From Pelagimonas phthalicica (lineage in GTDB: Bacteria > Pseudomonadota > Alphaproteobacteria > Rhodobacterales > Rhodobacteraceae), in contig NZ_SOAP01000002.1 of NCBI RefSeq assembly GCF_004364805.1, forward strand, positions 310,001 to 374,000: DNA of 64,000 bases. The letters are read 5' to 3'. Both the position numbers and the translations under genes were made by a program. The notes beneath the pieces were generated by a model. The model ran no database searches. It saw nothing but the letters and a program-made list of their open reading frames with translations, and had not been told where the DNA came from. Below are positions 35,851-43,721 of this stretch, piece by piece (the first letter of the stretch is position 1; each line of letters starts with the position of its first letter).

Positions 35851-37956
35851 ATGAGAGATGGGGCCCCGGACCGGCCTCCTATTGGTGGCTTTGCCAAGGT
35901 GATTGACAACATCCCGACTGCGGTCGCGGATGTTCTTGGCATTGTACCGATGTGGTTCTGGGAAACCGATTCCGATCATCGCTTTTGTTACTTCTCTGAC
36001 AGTTGGTGCCGGCTGACCCATGCCAAGAAAGCACCCTATCTCGGCATGTCACGGCGCGACTACTTTGTTAAGATCAGCAAGCATAGCGACGCGGCTAAAC
36101 AGCATCTTGAGGATCTCGAGAACCATCGCCCGTTTCGTGATTTTGTCTATCGCCATCAGTTTCAAAAAGGACAACTGGACTGGGTGACGACCAGTGGTGA
36201 CCCTTTGTTTAACGCGGATGGGCAGTTTATTGGTTACCGCGGCGCGGCGATGATCTTGTCCGGGGCTGTCAACGGTTCAAAAAATGCAATCAAGGCCGAG
36301 CAGGAACTTTTGAAACGTGCCAATGCGTTGGAAGAGGATGTTGCGCGCCGGCAGGCCGAAACGGAAAAGACCAACCAGTTGCTTTCCGAAGTCGTCGAAG
36401 CGATGGGGGATGGGTTGATGGTGACCTCGGGCACCGAGGCCGATGATCCTGACAACAGAATTATCCTGACCAACCGGGCTTATCGCCGCCTCTTTAACCT
36501 GCGCAAGGGTGACATCCCTCCGAATATGCCGTTACCCGATTATCTGCAGCTTTTGGCCAGCCGGGGCGAAAGTGCGCGGGTGATGAAGCAGGCCAAAGAG
36601 GTGAACCAGATGTTGGCTGCGGGCGAAACCGTCATGATGGAGGTGCCCAGCAGCAACAAGTTCTTTCATACCACCGCAGCCAAACGCCCATCCGGGGGCT
36701 ATGTTCTGGTGCATACCGACGTCACCGACATGCAGGAACGCAACCTGGCTTTGGCCAAGGCCAAGGATGCGGCCGAGGTCGCCAACCAAACCAAATCCAA
36801 TTTTCTGGCAACGATGAGCCATGAAATTCGTACGCCGATGAATGGTATCGTCGGCATGGCCGACCTTTTGGCTGACACCGATCTGTCAGTCGAACAAAAG
36901 GAGTTCGTAGACACGATCAAAGGATCGGCGGTCGCCCTGACCACCTTGATCTCTGACATCCTGGATTTCTCCAAGATTGAGGCCGGTCGTCTGGAATTGG
37001 CCCATGAACCTTATGACATCCGCTCCTTGCTGCGTGAGGTGCGGGATTTGGTTGGGCCATTGGCAAAAGAGCGCGGATTGGTTCTGAACCTCGATATCGC
37101 CGACAATCTGCCATCCATGATGATGGGTGATGGGTTGCGGTTGCGGCAGGTGCTTTTGAACCTGCTTGGCAATGCGATCAAATTTACTGACCAGGGTGTC
37201 GTCGAGTTCAGCGCCGCCATTAATGAAGGGCTGGTCATTCAGGTGTCCGACAGCGGCATCGGCATCCCCGTGGATCAGTTGCAGAAAATCTTTGACCCGT
37301 TTGAACAAGTCGATTCCAGTCAGTCGCGTCAACATCAAGGTACAGGCCTGGGCCTTGCCATCACCAAAAGCCTGATACGCGCAATGAATGGCGACATCTT
37401 TGTCGAATCCTCGGTCGGTCATGGCACGGATATTGAGGTGCTGCTGCCTCTGGTTCTTTGCCCTGGTAGTCAACCTTCGAAATCTTTGACCGATGCCGAG
37501 GTTGAAGATCTCACCGGGATGCGGGTGTTGCTGGTGGAAGACAATAAAACCAACCAGCTCGTCGTGCGCCGCATTCTGGAACGATGCGGGGTTGAGATCA
37601 CAATTGCCAATAATGGGCGTGAAGCTGTTGAGAAGTTTGATCCAGATGCCGTTGATCTGGTTCTGATGGATTTGTCGATGCCCCTGATGACTGGGCTTGA
37701 GGCCGCGCGCGAAATTCGAGCACGGCAATTGAACCTCGGCTGGCCTTATCGACCCATTTTGGCCCTGACTGGTAACGCCTTTAAACGAGACGAAGACCGG
37801 GCGCTTGCGGCGGGGATGGATGGGTTTTTGACCAAACCGATCCGCAAGAAAACGCTTTTGCTCGCCTTGAACCAACATCGCCATACAACAAAAGAAACAG
37901 TGCATCCGGTGTTGGAAGCCCTGCGAAAGAAGAAGGCGACAAGGCACACCAATTGA
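35851..37956 (+). CDS. Soluble hybrid histidine kinase / response regulator with PAS domain
   Basis: The protein has 701 residues from ATG 35851 (TAGGAT ribosome site); GTG 35809 is a poorer start. No membrane segment is seen, so it is cytosolic. Order: PAS at about residues 25-140 (VPMWFWETDSDHRFCYFSDS), a heptad-like linker, a second PAS-like region (VVEAMGDGLMVTSG), HisKA with phospho-His324 in MSHEIRTPMNGIVGM, HATPase with NLLGNAIKFT, DSGIGI and GTGLGLAI, then a receiver domain with phospho-Asp607 in VLMDLSMPLMTG and KPIRKK. The signal and output are unknown. No separate Hpt or regulator gene is adjacent. The gene separates ilvH from ilvI. Confidence 0.92.
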   Translation: MRDGAPDRPPIGGFAKVIDNIPTAVADVLGIVPMWFWETDSDHRFCYFSDSWCRLTHAKKAPYLGMSRRDYFVKISKHSDAAKQHLEDLENHRPFRDFVYRHQFQKGQLDWVTTSGDPLFNADGQFIGYRGAAMILSGAVNGSKNAIKAEQELLKRANALEEDVARRQAETEKTNQLLSEVVEAMGDGLMVTSGTEADDPDNRIILTNRAYRRLFNLRKGDIPPNMPLPDYLQLLASRGESARVMKQAKEVNQMLAAGETVMMEVPSSNKFFHTTAAKRPSGGYVLVHTDVTDMQERNLALAKAKDAAEVANQTKSNFLATMSHEIRTPMNGIVGMADLLADTDLSVEQKEFVDTIKGSAVALTTLISDILDFSKIEAGRLELAHEPYDIRSLLREVRDLVGPLAKERGLVLNLDIADNLPSMMMGDGLRLRQVLLNLLGNAIKFTDQGVVEFSAAINEGLVIQVSDSGIGIPVDQLQKIFDPFEQVDSSQSRQHQGTGLGLAITKSLIRAMNGDIFVESSVGHGTDIEVLLPLVLCPGSQPSKSLTDAEVEDLTGMRVLLVEDNKTNQLVVRRILERCGVEITIANNGREAVEKFDPDAVDLVLMDLSMPLMTGLEAAREIRARQLNLGWPYRPILALTGNAFKRDEDRALAAGMDGFLTKPIRKKTLLLALNQHRHTTKETVHPVLEALRKKKATRHTN

Positions 37957-37969
37957 GGCGCAAAAGGAA

Positions 37970-37994
37970 AAGGCCCGGCGAAGAACCGGGCCTT
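37970..37994. terminator. Intrinsic terminator between the hybrid kinase and ilvI
   Basis: A 9-bp perfect stem AAGGCCCGG / CCGGGCCTT with a 7-nt loop lies between convergent stops at 37956 and 38020. The minus-strand flank (TTCCTTTT) and plus-strand flank (ATCTGTTTT) suit termination in both directions. Confidence 0.75.
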
Positions 37995-38019
37995 ATCTGT
38001 TTTGCTCTGATCGGTGGAT

Positions 38020-39774
38020 TTACACCAGAACAGCGCCGCTTGAGCCGATGGCGTCTTTGGTCGAGGCCTCGCCCAACAGCATTTTGTTATGCGGTGCGCC
38101 CGATGGGATCATTGGGAAGCAGTTTTCATGCTTCTCAACCAAACAATCAAAGATTACCGGCCCGTCATAATTGACCATTTCCATGATCGCATCATCCAGA
38201 TCAGCCGGGTCAGAGCATTGAATGCCTTTGGCACCAAAGGCTTCGGCCAGCTTGACGAAATCGGGCAGGGCCTCGGACCAGCTGTGGGAGTAACGCTCAC
38301 CATGCAGCAATTCCTGCCACTGGCGCACCATGCCCAAGCGTTCATTGTTGAGGATGAACTGTTTGACCGGCAGGCGGAACTGCACCGCGGTGCCCATTTC
38401 CTGCATGTTCATCAGCCAGGATGCTTCGCCAGCAACGTTCACAACCAGCGCATCCGGATGGGCCATCTGTACACCGATGGAGGCTGGAAAACCATAGCCC
38501 ATGGTGCCGAGGCCTCCGGAAGTCATCCAACGGTTGGGATCTTCAAAGCCCAGATATTGCGCGGCCCACATCTGGTGTTGGCCAACCTCGGTGGTGATGT
38601 AGCGATCCATGCCTTTGGTCAGTGCTTCGAAACGCGCCAGGGCATGTTGCGGTTTGATGGTTTTTTCCGATTCCTTAAAGCTCAGGCAATCGGTCTTTTT
38701 CCATTCCTCGATCTGCGCCCACCAGCGCGCCAGTCCCTCACGATTGATCTTGCGCCCGCGAGATTTCCAGATCCGCAGCACGTCCTCAAGTACATGACCA
38801 ACATCGCCGACAATCGGAATGTCGGTCTTGATCACTTTGTTAATCGAAGAGGGGTCAATATCGATATGCGCCTTGGTCGAGTTCGGGCTGAACGCATCCA
38901 GGCGGCCAGTGATCCGGTCGTCAAAGCGCGCGCCAATATTGATCATCAGATCGCAACCATGCATCGCCAGGTTGGCTTCGTACAAACCGTGCATCCCCAA
39001 CATGCCGAGCCAGCTTTTGCCCGATGCAGGATAGGCCCCAAGCCCCATCAGGGTCGAGGTGATCGGAACGCCCGTCGCATCAACCAGCTCGCGCAGCAAT
39101 TGCGACGCAGCCGGGCCGGAATTGATCACGCCACCGCCGGTGTAGAAAACCGGGCGCTCGGCCGTTTCGAGGGCCTCAACCAGTTGGGTGATGGTTTCAA
39201 TGTCGCCTTTAACGGGCGGCTGGTAATGGCTGGCCGATGCGGCAGGCTTGGGCGAATAGGTGCCCGAGGCAAACTGAACGTCCTTCGGAATGTCGATCAC
39301 AACCGGGCCGGGGCGGCCAGAAGTGGCAACATGGAACGCCTCGTGAATGGTGCCGGACAGTTTTTCCGTCTCTTTTACCAGCCAGTTGGCCTTGGTGCAG
39401 GGGCGGGTGATGCCCACTGTGTCGGCTTCCTGAAAGGCGTCCGAGCCAATCATAAAGGTCGGAACCTGACCGGTCAGAACAACCAGCGGAATGGAATCCA
39501 AAAGCGCATCGGTGATGCCGGTCACAGCGTTGGTAGCGCCCGGACCAGAGGTCACGAGAACAACACCAGGCTTGCCGGTCGAACGGGCGTAACCTTCGGC
39601 AGCGTGAACCGCGGCCTGTTCGTGGCGGACCAAGATGTGGCGAATGTCGTTTTGCAGAAAAATCTCATCATAGATCGGTAGGACTGCGCCGCCGGGATAT
39701 CCGAAGACTGTGTCAACGCCCTGATCCTTGAGCGCTTGAACCACCATTTTCGCACCGGTCATTTGACCACTCAT
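38020..39774 (-). CDS. ilvI: Acetolactate synthase large (catalytic) subunit
   Basis: This 584-residue ThDP enzyme makes acetolactate and acetohydroxybutyrate for branched-chain amino acids. The N-terminal ThDP-binding part has VFGYPGGAVLPIYDEIF with catalytic Glu in VRHEQAAVHAAEGYARSTG. The FAD-binding middle has GVPITSTLMGLGAYPAS and LMINIGARFDDRITGRLDAF. The ThDP diphosphate motif is VNVAGEASWLMNMQEMGTA, where GEA replaces the more common GDG/GDS. ATG 39774 with CGGAG is preferred over ATG 39801. A leader peptide and attenuator precede it. The regulatory subunit ilvH lies 2.3 kb further on the same strand. Confidence 0.95.
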   Translation of the reverse strand: MSGQMTGAKMVVQALKDQGVDTVFGYPGGAVLPIYDEIFLQNDIRHILVRHEQAAVHAAEGYARSTGKPGVVLVTSGPGATNAVTGITDALLDSIPLVVLTGQVPTFMIGSDAFQEADTVGITRPCTKANWLVKETEKLSGTIHEAFHVATSGRPGPVVIDIPKDVQFASGTYSPKPAASASHYQPPVKGDIETITQLVEALETAERPVFYTGGGVINSGPAASQLLRELVDATGVPITSTLMGLGAYPASGKSWLGMLGMHGLYEANLAMHGCDLMINIGARFDDRITGRLDAFSPNSTKAHIDIDPSSINKVIKTDIPIVGDVGHVLEDVLRIWKSRGRKINREGLARWWAQIEEWKKTDCLSFKESEKTIKPQHALARFEALTKGMDRYITTEVGQHQMWAAQYLGFEDPNRWMTSGGLGTMGYGFPASIGVQMAHPDALVVNVAGEASWLMNMQEMGTAVQFRLPVKQFILNNERLGMVRQWQELLHGERYSHSWSEALPDFVKLAEAFGAKGIQCSDPADLDDAIMEMVNYDGPVIFDCLVEKHENCFPMIPSGAPHNKMLLGEASTKDAIGSSGAVLV

Positions 39775-39817
39775 CGCATTTCTCCGTCTACGATCATTCA
39801 ACTTTTCTAACGCGCAT

Positions 39818-39883
39818 AAAAAAGCCCCCGTCTTGGCGGGGGCGCATGGGTTCCAAAGAGGGTTCCGTTACCGGCCCATGCGC
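39818..39883 (-). promoter_or_regulatory. Transcription attenuator of ilvI (terminator and antiterminator)
   Basis: Terminator: GCCCCCG / CGGGGGC with 6-nt loop (39824-39843), followed on the minus strand by TTTTTT. Antiterminator: perfect 9-bp arms GCGCATGGG / CCCATGCGC (39842-39850 and 39875-39883). One antiterminator arm lies inside the leader-peptide codons, and the other shares two bases with the terminator stem, so the two structures exclude each other. Translation past the branched-chain codons would free the terminator; stalling would favour the antiterminator. Confidence 0.85.
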
Positions 39884-39915
39884 ATATTTCCTACAATGAC
39901 GACTAGAGCATTCAT
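39868..39915 (-). CDS. ilvI leader peptide
   Basis: This 15-residue peptide, MNALVVIVGNMRMGR, starts at the ATG at 39915 behind a strong AAAGGAG ribosome site. Five consecutive codons, CTA GTC GTC ATT GTA, encode Leu-Val-Val-Ile-Val, exactly the amino acids made by the downstream pathway. The stop codon is within the region that pairs in the attenuator. This is the classic design for ribosome-mediated attenuation, known for ilv operons in proteobacteria. Confidence 0.85.
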   Translation of the reverse strand: MNALVVIVGNMRMGR

Positions 39916-39943
39916 GCCCAGGCTCCTTTAAACACGTGCGCGG

Positions 39944-39972
39944 ACGTTATTTCAGTGAGAACGGGGCGTCAA
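39944..39972 (-). promoter_or_regulatory. Candidate sigma-70 promoter of the ilvI leader
   Basis: On the minus strand TTGACG (39967-39972) and TAACGT (39944-39949) are separated by 17 bp, placing the RNA start near 39937, about 22 nt before the leader-peptide ATG. The -10 match is weak. Confidence 0.45.
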
Positions 39973-40148
39973 CCGCCATTGCGCGAATAAATCTGTCGCA
40001 AGGCGCATTTTTTCTTTTCGGTTGTTGCGCGGATGGGCGATTTTAACACATGGTCAAGAAATGTCAGGGGCAGGGGCGGATGTCGCATATATGTCTGTGC
40101 GCTGATGCACAGAACAATTCGTGGAAAGCGGGCTTGATCTTTGCAATA

Positions 40149-40166
40149 CTGAACCGGTTAGTTCAG
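40149..40166. promoter_or_regulatory. Operator-like dyad upstream of a tiny gene
   Basis: CTGAACCGGTTAGTTCAG has perfect 6-bp arms (CTGAAC / GTTCAG). It lies 16 bp before the start at 40183 and resembles the TGAAC...GTTCA dyads bound by TetR-family repressors. No TetR gene is nearby, so the regulator is unknown. The surrounding 39973-40148 shows no gene. Confidence 0.35.
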
Positions 40167-40182
40167 AACGGGAAATGCGCCA

Positions 40183-40287
40183 ATGCTTAGAACACATAAT
40201 TATCGTGATTTCGGTGTGTGCCAGGCGGTGAAACTCAGCACATTGATCGTCATCGCCCTGACGATGCAAGCTGGTTTTGGTGTGTAA
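40183..40287 (+). CDS. Possible 34-residue single-span membrane protein
   Basis: The sequence from ATG 40183 starts MLRTHNYRDFGVCQAVKLST, followed by the hydrophobic LIVIALTMQAGFGV and a stop. Its first 26 residues align without gaps to those of the 70-residue protein encoded at 40510 with 11 identities, including RDF at positions 8-10 and LI.IA at 21-25. The codons differ, which argues for selection at protein level. Ribosome site GGGA is 10 nt upstream. A short real gene, or a truncated paralogue, are both possible. Confidence 0.4.
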   Translation: MLRTHNYRDFGVCQAVKLSTLIVIALTMQAGFGV

Positions 40288-40509
40288 CGCGCCGGTCCAA
40301 ACAGGGCAGATAGGCACTTAGATAGAGAAAACAATTCCACCACGTGAAATGCGCTGAAGCTTCGGCAAGAGATTGCCGAGCCTGCGCGTTTCAGGCGTCA
40401 TTTGGCCAGTGTCGCAGAAATTGCAACAATTGCGCGCGGCAACGTGAATTGTGTCGTGAACGGTTTTTCTGGCAAGTTGTTCTCAGAATGCAACAGGAAG
40501 GGGGCTATC

Positions 40510-40722
40510 ATGGTCCGCAACGTTTTTTTCCGCGACTTCACCCTGATCAAGGCCGGGTTATTGACCGTGCTTATTGGTATCGCCGCCTTCGCAGGTGAAG
40601 TGCCCGGCGCGACAAATGGTTATGCGGCTGAGGAAGGTGTCGGCAAGGCGCGTATTCTTCCGGCGGTGATTCACATTTTGGGCGTGGATTGCGAGAATGA
40701 AGATAAGGGTGTTCAACTTTAG
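40510..40722 (+). CDS. Small membrane or secreted protein, unknown
   Basis: This 70-residue protein starts at ATG 40510, with GGAAGGGG just upstream. The N-terminus MVRNVFFRDFTLIKAGLLTV is followed by a hydrophobic span ending LIGIAAFAGEV, which could be a signal peptide cleaved after AFA or a membrane anchor. The remaining 40 residues are short and polar (LPAVIHILGVDCENEDKGVQ). No family is recognised. The 222 bp before it (40288-40509) hold a small CGGCAA/TTGCCG hairpin but no gene. A hairpin at 40738 ends the unit. Confidence 0.5.
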   Translation: MVRNVFFRDFTLIKAGLLTVLIGIAAFAGEVPGATNGYAAEEGVGKARILPAVIHILGVDCENEDKGVQL

Positions 40723-40737
40723 GTTTGGCACCCCTTT

Positions 40738-40762
40738 AGAGAGCGGTGAATTTTAGCTCTCT
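40738..40762 (+). terminator. Hairpin after the 70-residue gene
   Basis: The stem AGAGAGC / GCTCTCT (7 bp) with an 11-nt A/T-rich loop lies 15 bp after the stop. There is no clean T-tract, so terminator activity is only moderate in likelihood. Confidence 0.45.
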
Positions 40763-40909
40763 GACCAAGAAATTGTGCAACAAAACCGCGAATTTTCAGA
40801 TTTTTTGTGCTGCGACGGATTCCACTGTGTTAAATGAGGTTAACAGGAGTTAATTTTTCTCCTATCGGGATCCTAGGCGCAAAAGCGTCATTTGGTTGAG
40901 GGCACAACA

Positions 40910-41239
40910 ATGAAGACATTTTCAGTATCAAAAGCAGCCTTGGTTATTTTGACGGCAGCCGCAGTTTCGGGTTGCACTGTTTTGCGCACCGGCCAGGACA
41001 GCCGTTACGAGCGCGTTGAGCTGACACCGCAAGAATGCCAAGCGCGTGGCGGCGTCACCGTCGTACAGAAAAGCACCGGCGAGCAGGTCTGCCGCGTGAC
41101 GCAATACCAAAATGCACCAGCCGGAGCAGTTGCTACTGCAGCTGCATCTTCTGGCGGGGCCTCAGCTGCAGCAATCGCAGGTGGTATCGCTCTGGTAACC
41201 GTCTTCGCGCTGAGCAACAGTTCGTCAGGCACCCAGTAA
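40910..41239 (+). CDS. Small lipoprotein with glycine/alanine-rich C-terminus
   Basis: This 109-residue protein starts at ATG 40910 with GAGGG upstream. The lipoprotein signal is KAALVILTAAAVSGC with lipidated Cys near residue 22. The mature part has two more cysteines (PQECQARGGVTVVQ; GEQVCRVTQYQN) that could pair. It ends in a hydrophobic Ala/Gly stretch (AAASSGGASAAAIAGGIALV) that may be a membrane-associated segment. The family is unknown to me. An anchored outer-membrane or periplasmic role is inferred. Confidence 0.75.
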   Translation: MKTFSVSKAALVILTAAAVSGCTVLRTGQDSRYERVELTPQECQARGGVTVVQKSTGEQVCRVTQYQNAPAGAVATAAASSGGASAAAIAGGIALVTVFALSNSSSGTQ

Positions 41240-41255
41240 TTCTACGATCAAGAGG

Positions 41256-41283
41256 CAGCACCGCTGGTTTTCAAGCGGTGCTG
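41256..41283 (+). terminator. Hairpin after the small lipoprotein gene
   Basis: A 10-bp perfect stem CAGCACCGCT / AGCGGTGCTG with an 8-nt loop lies 17 bp after the stop. A second structure follows, GCCCGC / GCGGGC (41298-41336), with TTTTT after it, which is the better candidate for the true end of transcription. Confidence 0.55.
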
Positions 41284-41354
41284 TCCGACAAGGTCCGGCC
41301 CGCTATTTGGTTATCGAAAGGTAATCCAAGGCGGGCTTTTTGCTTGGTGGGTGG

Positions 41355-41996
41355 TTACAGGTTGGTGCCGGTGCCCTGCAAAACACCATATTCCAGCGCA
41401 TAGCGGGTCAGCCCCGCAGTCGTACTGATGCCAAGCTTGCGTTTGATATTCTTGCGGTGGGTTTCCACGGTTCGCACCGAAATATCCAGGGCAAGCGCCA
41501 CTTCTTTATTCGACTTGCCTTGCGCCAATTGCAGCAACACAGTTTGCTCGCGATTGGTCAAAGGTTCGCGGCTGTCATCGCTGGGTGCCAAGGACCCCTT
41601 GGCACCGGTACACAAATAGATTTCACCAGCCATGACCGCGTCAATCGCTGTCTTGATCTCTTCGGTCTGAACGTCTTTCAGCACATATCCGCGTGCGCCA
41701 TGGCTAAGCGCGGTATTGATGTATTCCGGAGTGTCATGCATCGACAGGATCAGAATCCGCGTGTCTGTGGTTTTCTCAAGGATCATTTCGGTCGCCGACA
41801 AACCGCCAAGACCCGGCATGTTGAGATCCATCAGGATGACATCGGGGGCCAAGGCTTCAAGCTGATCAACAATTGCCTTGCCATCAGACAGGGTCGCGAT
41901 CACCGAAATGTCGTCATAGCTGTCGAGAATGGCTTCGATCCCTTCGGCGACCATGGGATGATCATCGACAATGACAACTTTTGTCTCGGTGCTCAT
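41355..41996 (-). CDS. NarL/FixJ-type response regulator
   Basis: This 213-residue protein has a receiver domain at residues 1-120, with phospho-Asp in DVILMDLNMPGLGG near 57 and KDVQTEE near 107, and a LuxR-type DNA-binding domain (LTNREQTVLLQLAQGKSNKE and VALALDISVRTVETHRKNIK). Its start overlaps the kinase stop by 4 nt (ATGA), so the pair is translationally coupled. The neighbouring, divergent TRAP transporter operon is the obvious regulated target, by inference from context. Confidence 0.92.
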   Translation of the reverse strand: MSTETKVVIVDDHPMVAEGIEAILDSYDDISVIATLSDGKAIVDQLEALAPDVILMDLNMPGLGGLSATEMILEKTTDTRILILSMHDTPEYINTALSHGARGYVLKDVQTEEIKTAIDAVMAGEIYLCTGAKGSLAPSDDSREPLTNREQTVLLQLAQGKSNKEVALALDISVRTVETHRKNIKRKLGISTTAGLTRYALEYGVLQGTGTNL

Positions 41997-43414
41997 GCGC
42001 GAACCTTTGGATCTGAGAGGCCGTCCTTTTCGGGTGGCAACAAGTGTGACAGTGGAACTTGGGCTTCGATAACGGTCCCTGAGCGGCTCGACAAGACCCG
42101 GAGCGTCCCTCCGAGCTGGTCCATCCGCTCTTGCATGTTGCGCAACCCAATACCGGGGCCGGCGCGACGCTTGGTGTCATCCAGCCCGCAGCCATTGTCT
42201 TCGATCCGCAAGGTGCCGCCCGACCGATGTCCACGCAACATGACTGAAACCTTGCTGGCCCCCGAATGGCGTTCGACATTGGTCAAGGCTTCTTGGGCAA
42301 TACGATACAGGGCGATCTTGGCGTCCTGGGACAGGCGATTGCGAAACACAGCAGTTTCAAATTCGGTTTCCAGCCCGGTGCGGGCGCGGAAGGCTTCGGT
42401 CAGGGCGTGCAGGGCAGGGCCAAGGCCAAGATCGTCCAACACGCCCGGGCGCAGGTCGCGGCTGATGCGGCGTACTTCGTTGATGGCCTGGCCAAGGTTG
42501 TCGATGCCTTTGTCCAAGGTGTCCTGTGCGCGGTCATCGCCACGATCCAAGCGGCGTTTGGTGACATCAAGCGCGTATTTGATCCCTACCAGGATCTGGC
42601 TGATCCCGTCATGAAGCTCGCGCGCTACGCGGCCGCGTTCTTCTTCCTGCGTGTCAAAGACCCTTTGTGCTAGTTCTTTGAGCTTGGCATCGGCGAGCCG
42701 TCTTTCCCGGATATTGATCACCAGACCAGATAAGAACACCAAAAGCAGGGCGGCCAAGGTGATCGCGCTGATATAAAAGAAAGTTTGCTGAACGCGGGCT
42801 TCGACTTCGGCGCGGGTCGCCGCGACCGAGGACACGACATCGTCGATAAACACCCCGGTCCCAACCGCCCACCGCCAGGAGGGAAAGGAGGTGATATAGG
42901 TGATCATCCGCGCCTCTTCACCGGTCGATGGTTTGGGCCACAAATGTTCGACATAGCCAGCGCCGCTGCGTGCCGTCCACAGGAATTCTGACACAACAGG
43001 CGTGCCTTCGCTGTCCTGATAATCCAGCCAGTTCTTGTTGATCAGATCGGTCTGGCGCGGAGAGACGATATTGTTGCCGTCATAATCATAAACAAAGAAG
43101 AACCCTTCATCACCATAGATCATCGCGGCGAGGATCTGTTTCACCTGCTGCTTGGCGGCTTGGTCATCGGGAGCGGCGGACCCGTATACAAAGTAAAACC
43201 CGTTGCGGGCTTGGGTCACATAATTGCGCAATTCCTGTTTCTTGGCTTCGATCAATTGCTCTTCGAGGCTGCGGATCTCGCGTTCGGCCAAGGCGCGGGA
43301 TTGTGCGGCCACGAGAAAGGCGATCGCGGACACCGCCAAAACCAACGGAACAGAGGCCAAAAGAAACATCTTTTGGCCGTAGCTGATGCTGAACCGGGAA
43401 AACAGGCTTGCCAT
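41993..43414 (-). CDS. Membrane sensor histidine kinase with single Cache domain
   Basis: This 473-residue protein has a transmembrane helix at about 17-37, then a periplasmic sCache_2 sensor (QARNGFYFVYG; MIYGDEGFFFVYDYDGNNIV; SFPSWRWAVGTGVFIDDV) to about 205, and a second helix (FYISAITLAALLLVFLSGLV). The kinase core is of the HisKA_3 type: phospho-His in RVARELHDGISQILVGI near 268, ATP-binding NVERHSGAS, EDNGCGLDD and GPGIGLRNMQERMDQLGG. sCache_2 sensors often bind small carboxylates. It is encoded divergently from the TRAP carboxylate transporter. Confidence 0.92.
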   Translation of the reverse strand: MASLFSRFSISYGQKMFLLASVPLVLAVSAIAFLVAAQSRALAEREIRSLEEQLIEAKKQELRNYVTQARNGFYFVYGSAAPDDQAAKQQVKQILAAMIYGDEGFFFVYDYDGNNIVSPRQTDLINKNWLDYQDSEGTPVVSEFLWTARSGAGYVEHLWPKPSTGEEARMITYITSFPSWRWAVGTGVFIDDVVSSVAATRAEVEARVQQTFFYISAITLAALLLVFLSGLVINIRERRLADAKLKELAQRVFDTQEEERGRVARELHDGISQILVGIKYALDVTKRRLDRGDDRAQDTLDKGIDNLGQAINEVRRISRDLRPGVLDDLGLGPALHALTEAFRARTGLETEFETAVFRNRLSQDAKIALYRIAQEALTNVERHSGASKVSVMLRGHRSGGTLRIEDNGCGLDDTKRRAGPGIGLRNMQERMDQLGGTLRVLSSRSGTVIEAQVPLSHLLPPEKDGLSDPKVRA

Positions 43415-43721
43415 GGGGGCGGTTTAAAGCAGGTTTGGCTGATTTGTGAAAGGCCTGAGCGTGTCGAGCAATTGACGACAGGATTGGGATTTCGCGTAGG
43501 GCCCAAGGGATGCAGCGCTTCCGTACACGATTACGATTCCTCCGAGCGGATAAGTCTGGGAAAAGAGCGCGCATTTCTTGCCTGAGGACCGGAATGATGC
43601 GCGTAAATTCAAGTAGAGTTGGCCGAATTGGGACAAAAATGAACGAAAATTCACCTAATTTGAATCTGTTTTGCCACTGAATTCAACATCTTGGCGAAAT
43701 TTTGGGCTAAACTACGTAGCA
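43415..43721. other. Divergent regulatory region between the sensor kinase and dctP
   Basis: No gene is apparent in 43415-43721. One inverted repeat, TTGAAT...ATTCAA (43660-43686, 15-nt spacer), is a candidate site for the NarL-type regulator encoded next door. The part closest to dctP is a structured leader, described separately. Confidence 0.4.

Noticed and set aside
38089-39681. 530-codon plus-strand frame opposite ilvI
   Set aside because: A shadow of ilvI; the minus-strand product has the full ThDP enzyme motifs.
40054-40317. 87-codon minus-strand frame in the gap after the ilvI leader
   Set aside because: No ribosome site, no ordered hydrophobic or domain pattern, and it overlaps the operator dyad and a better-supported small plus-strand gene.
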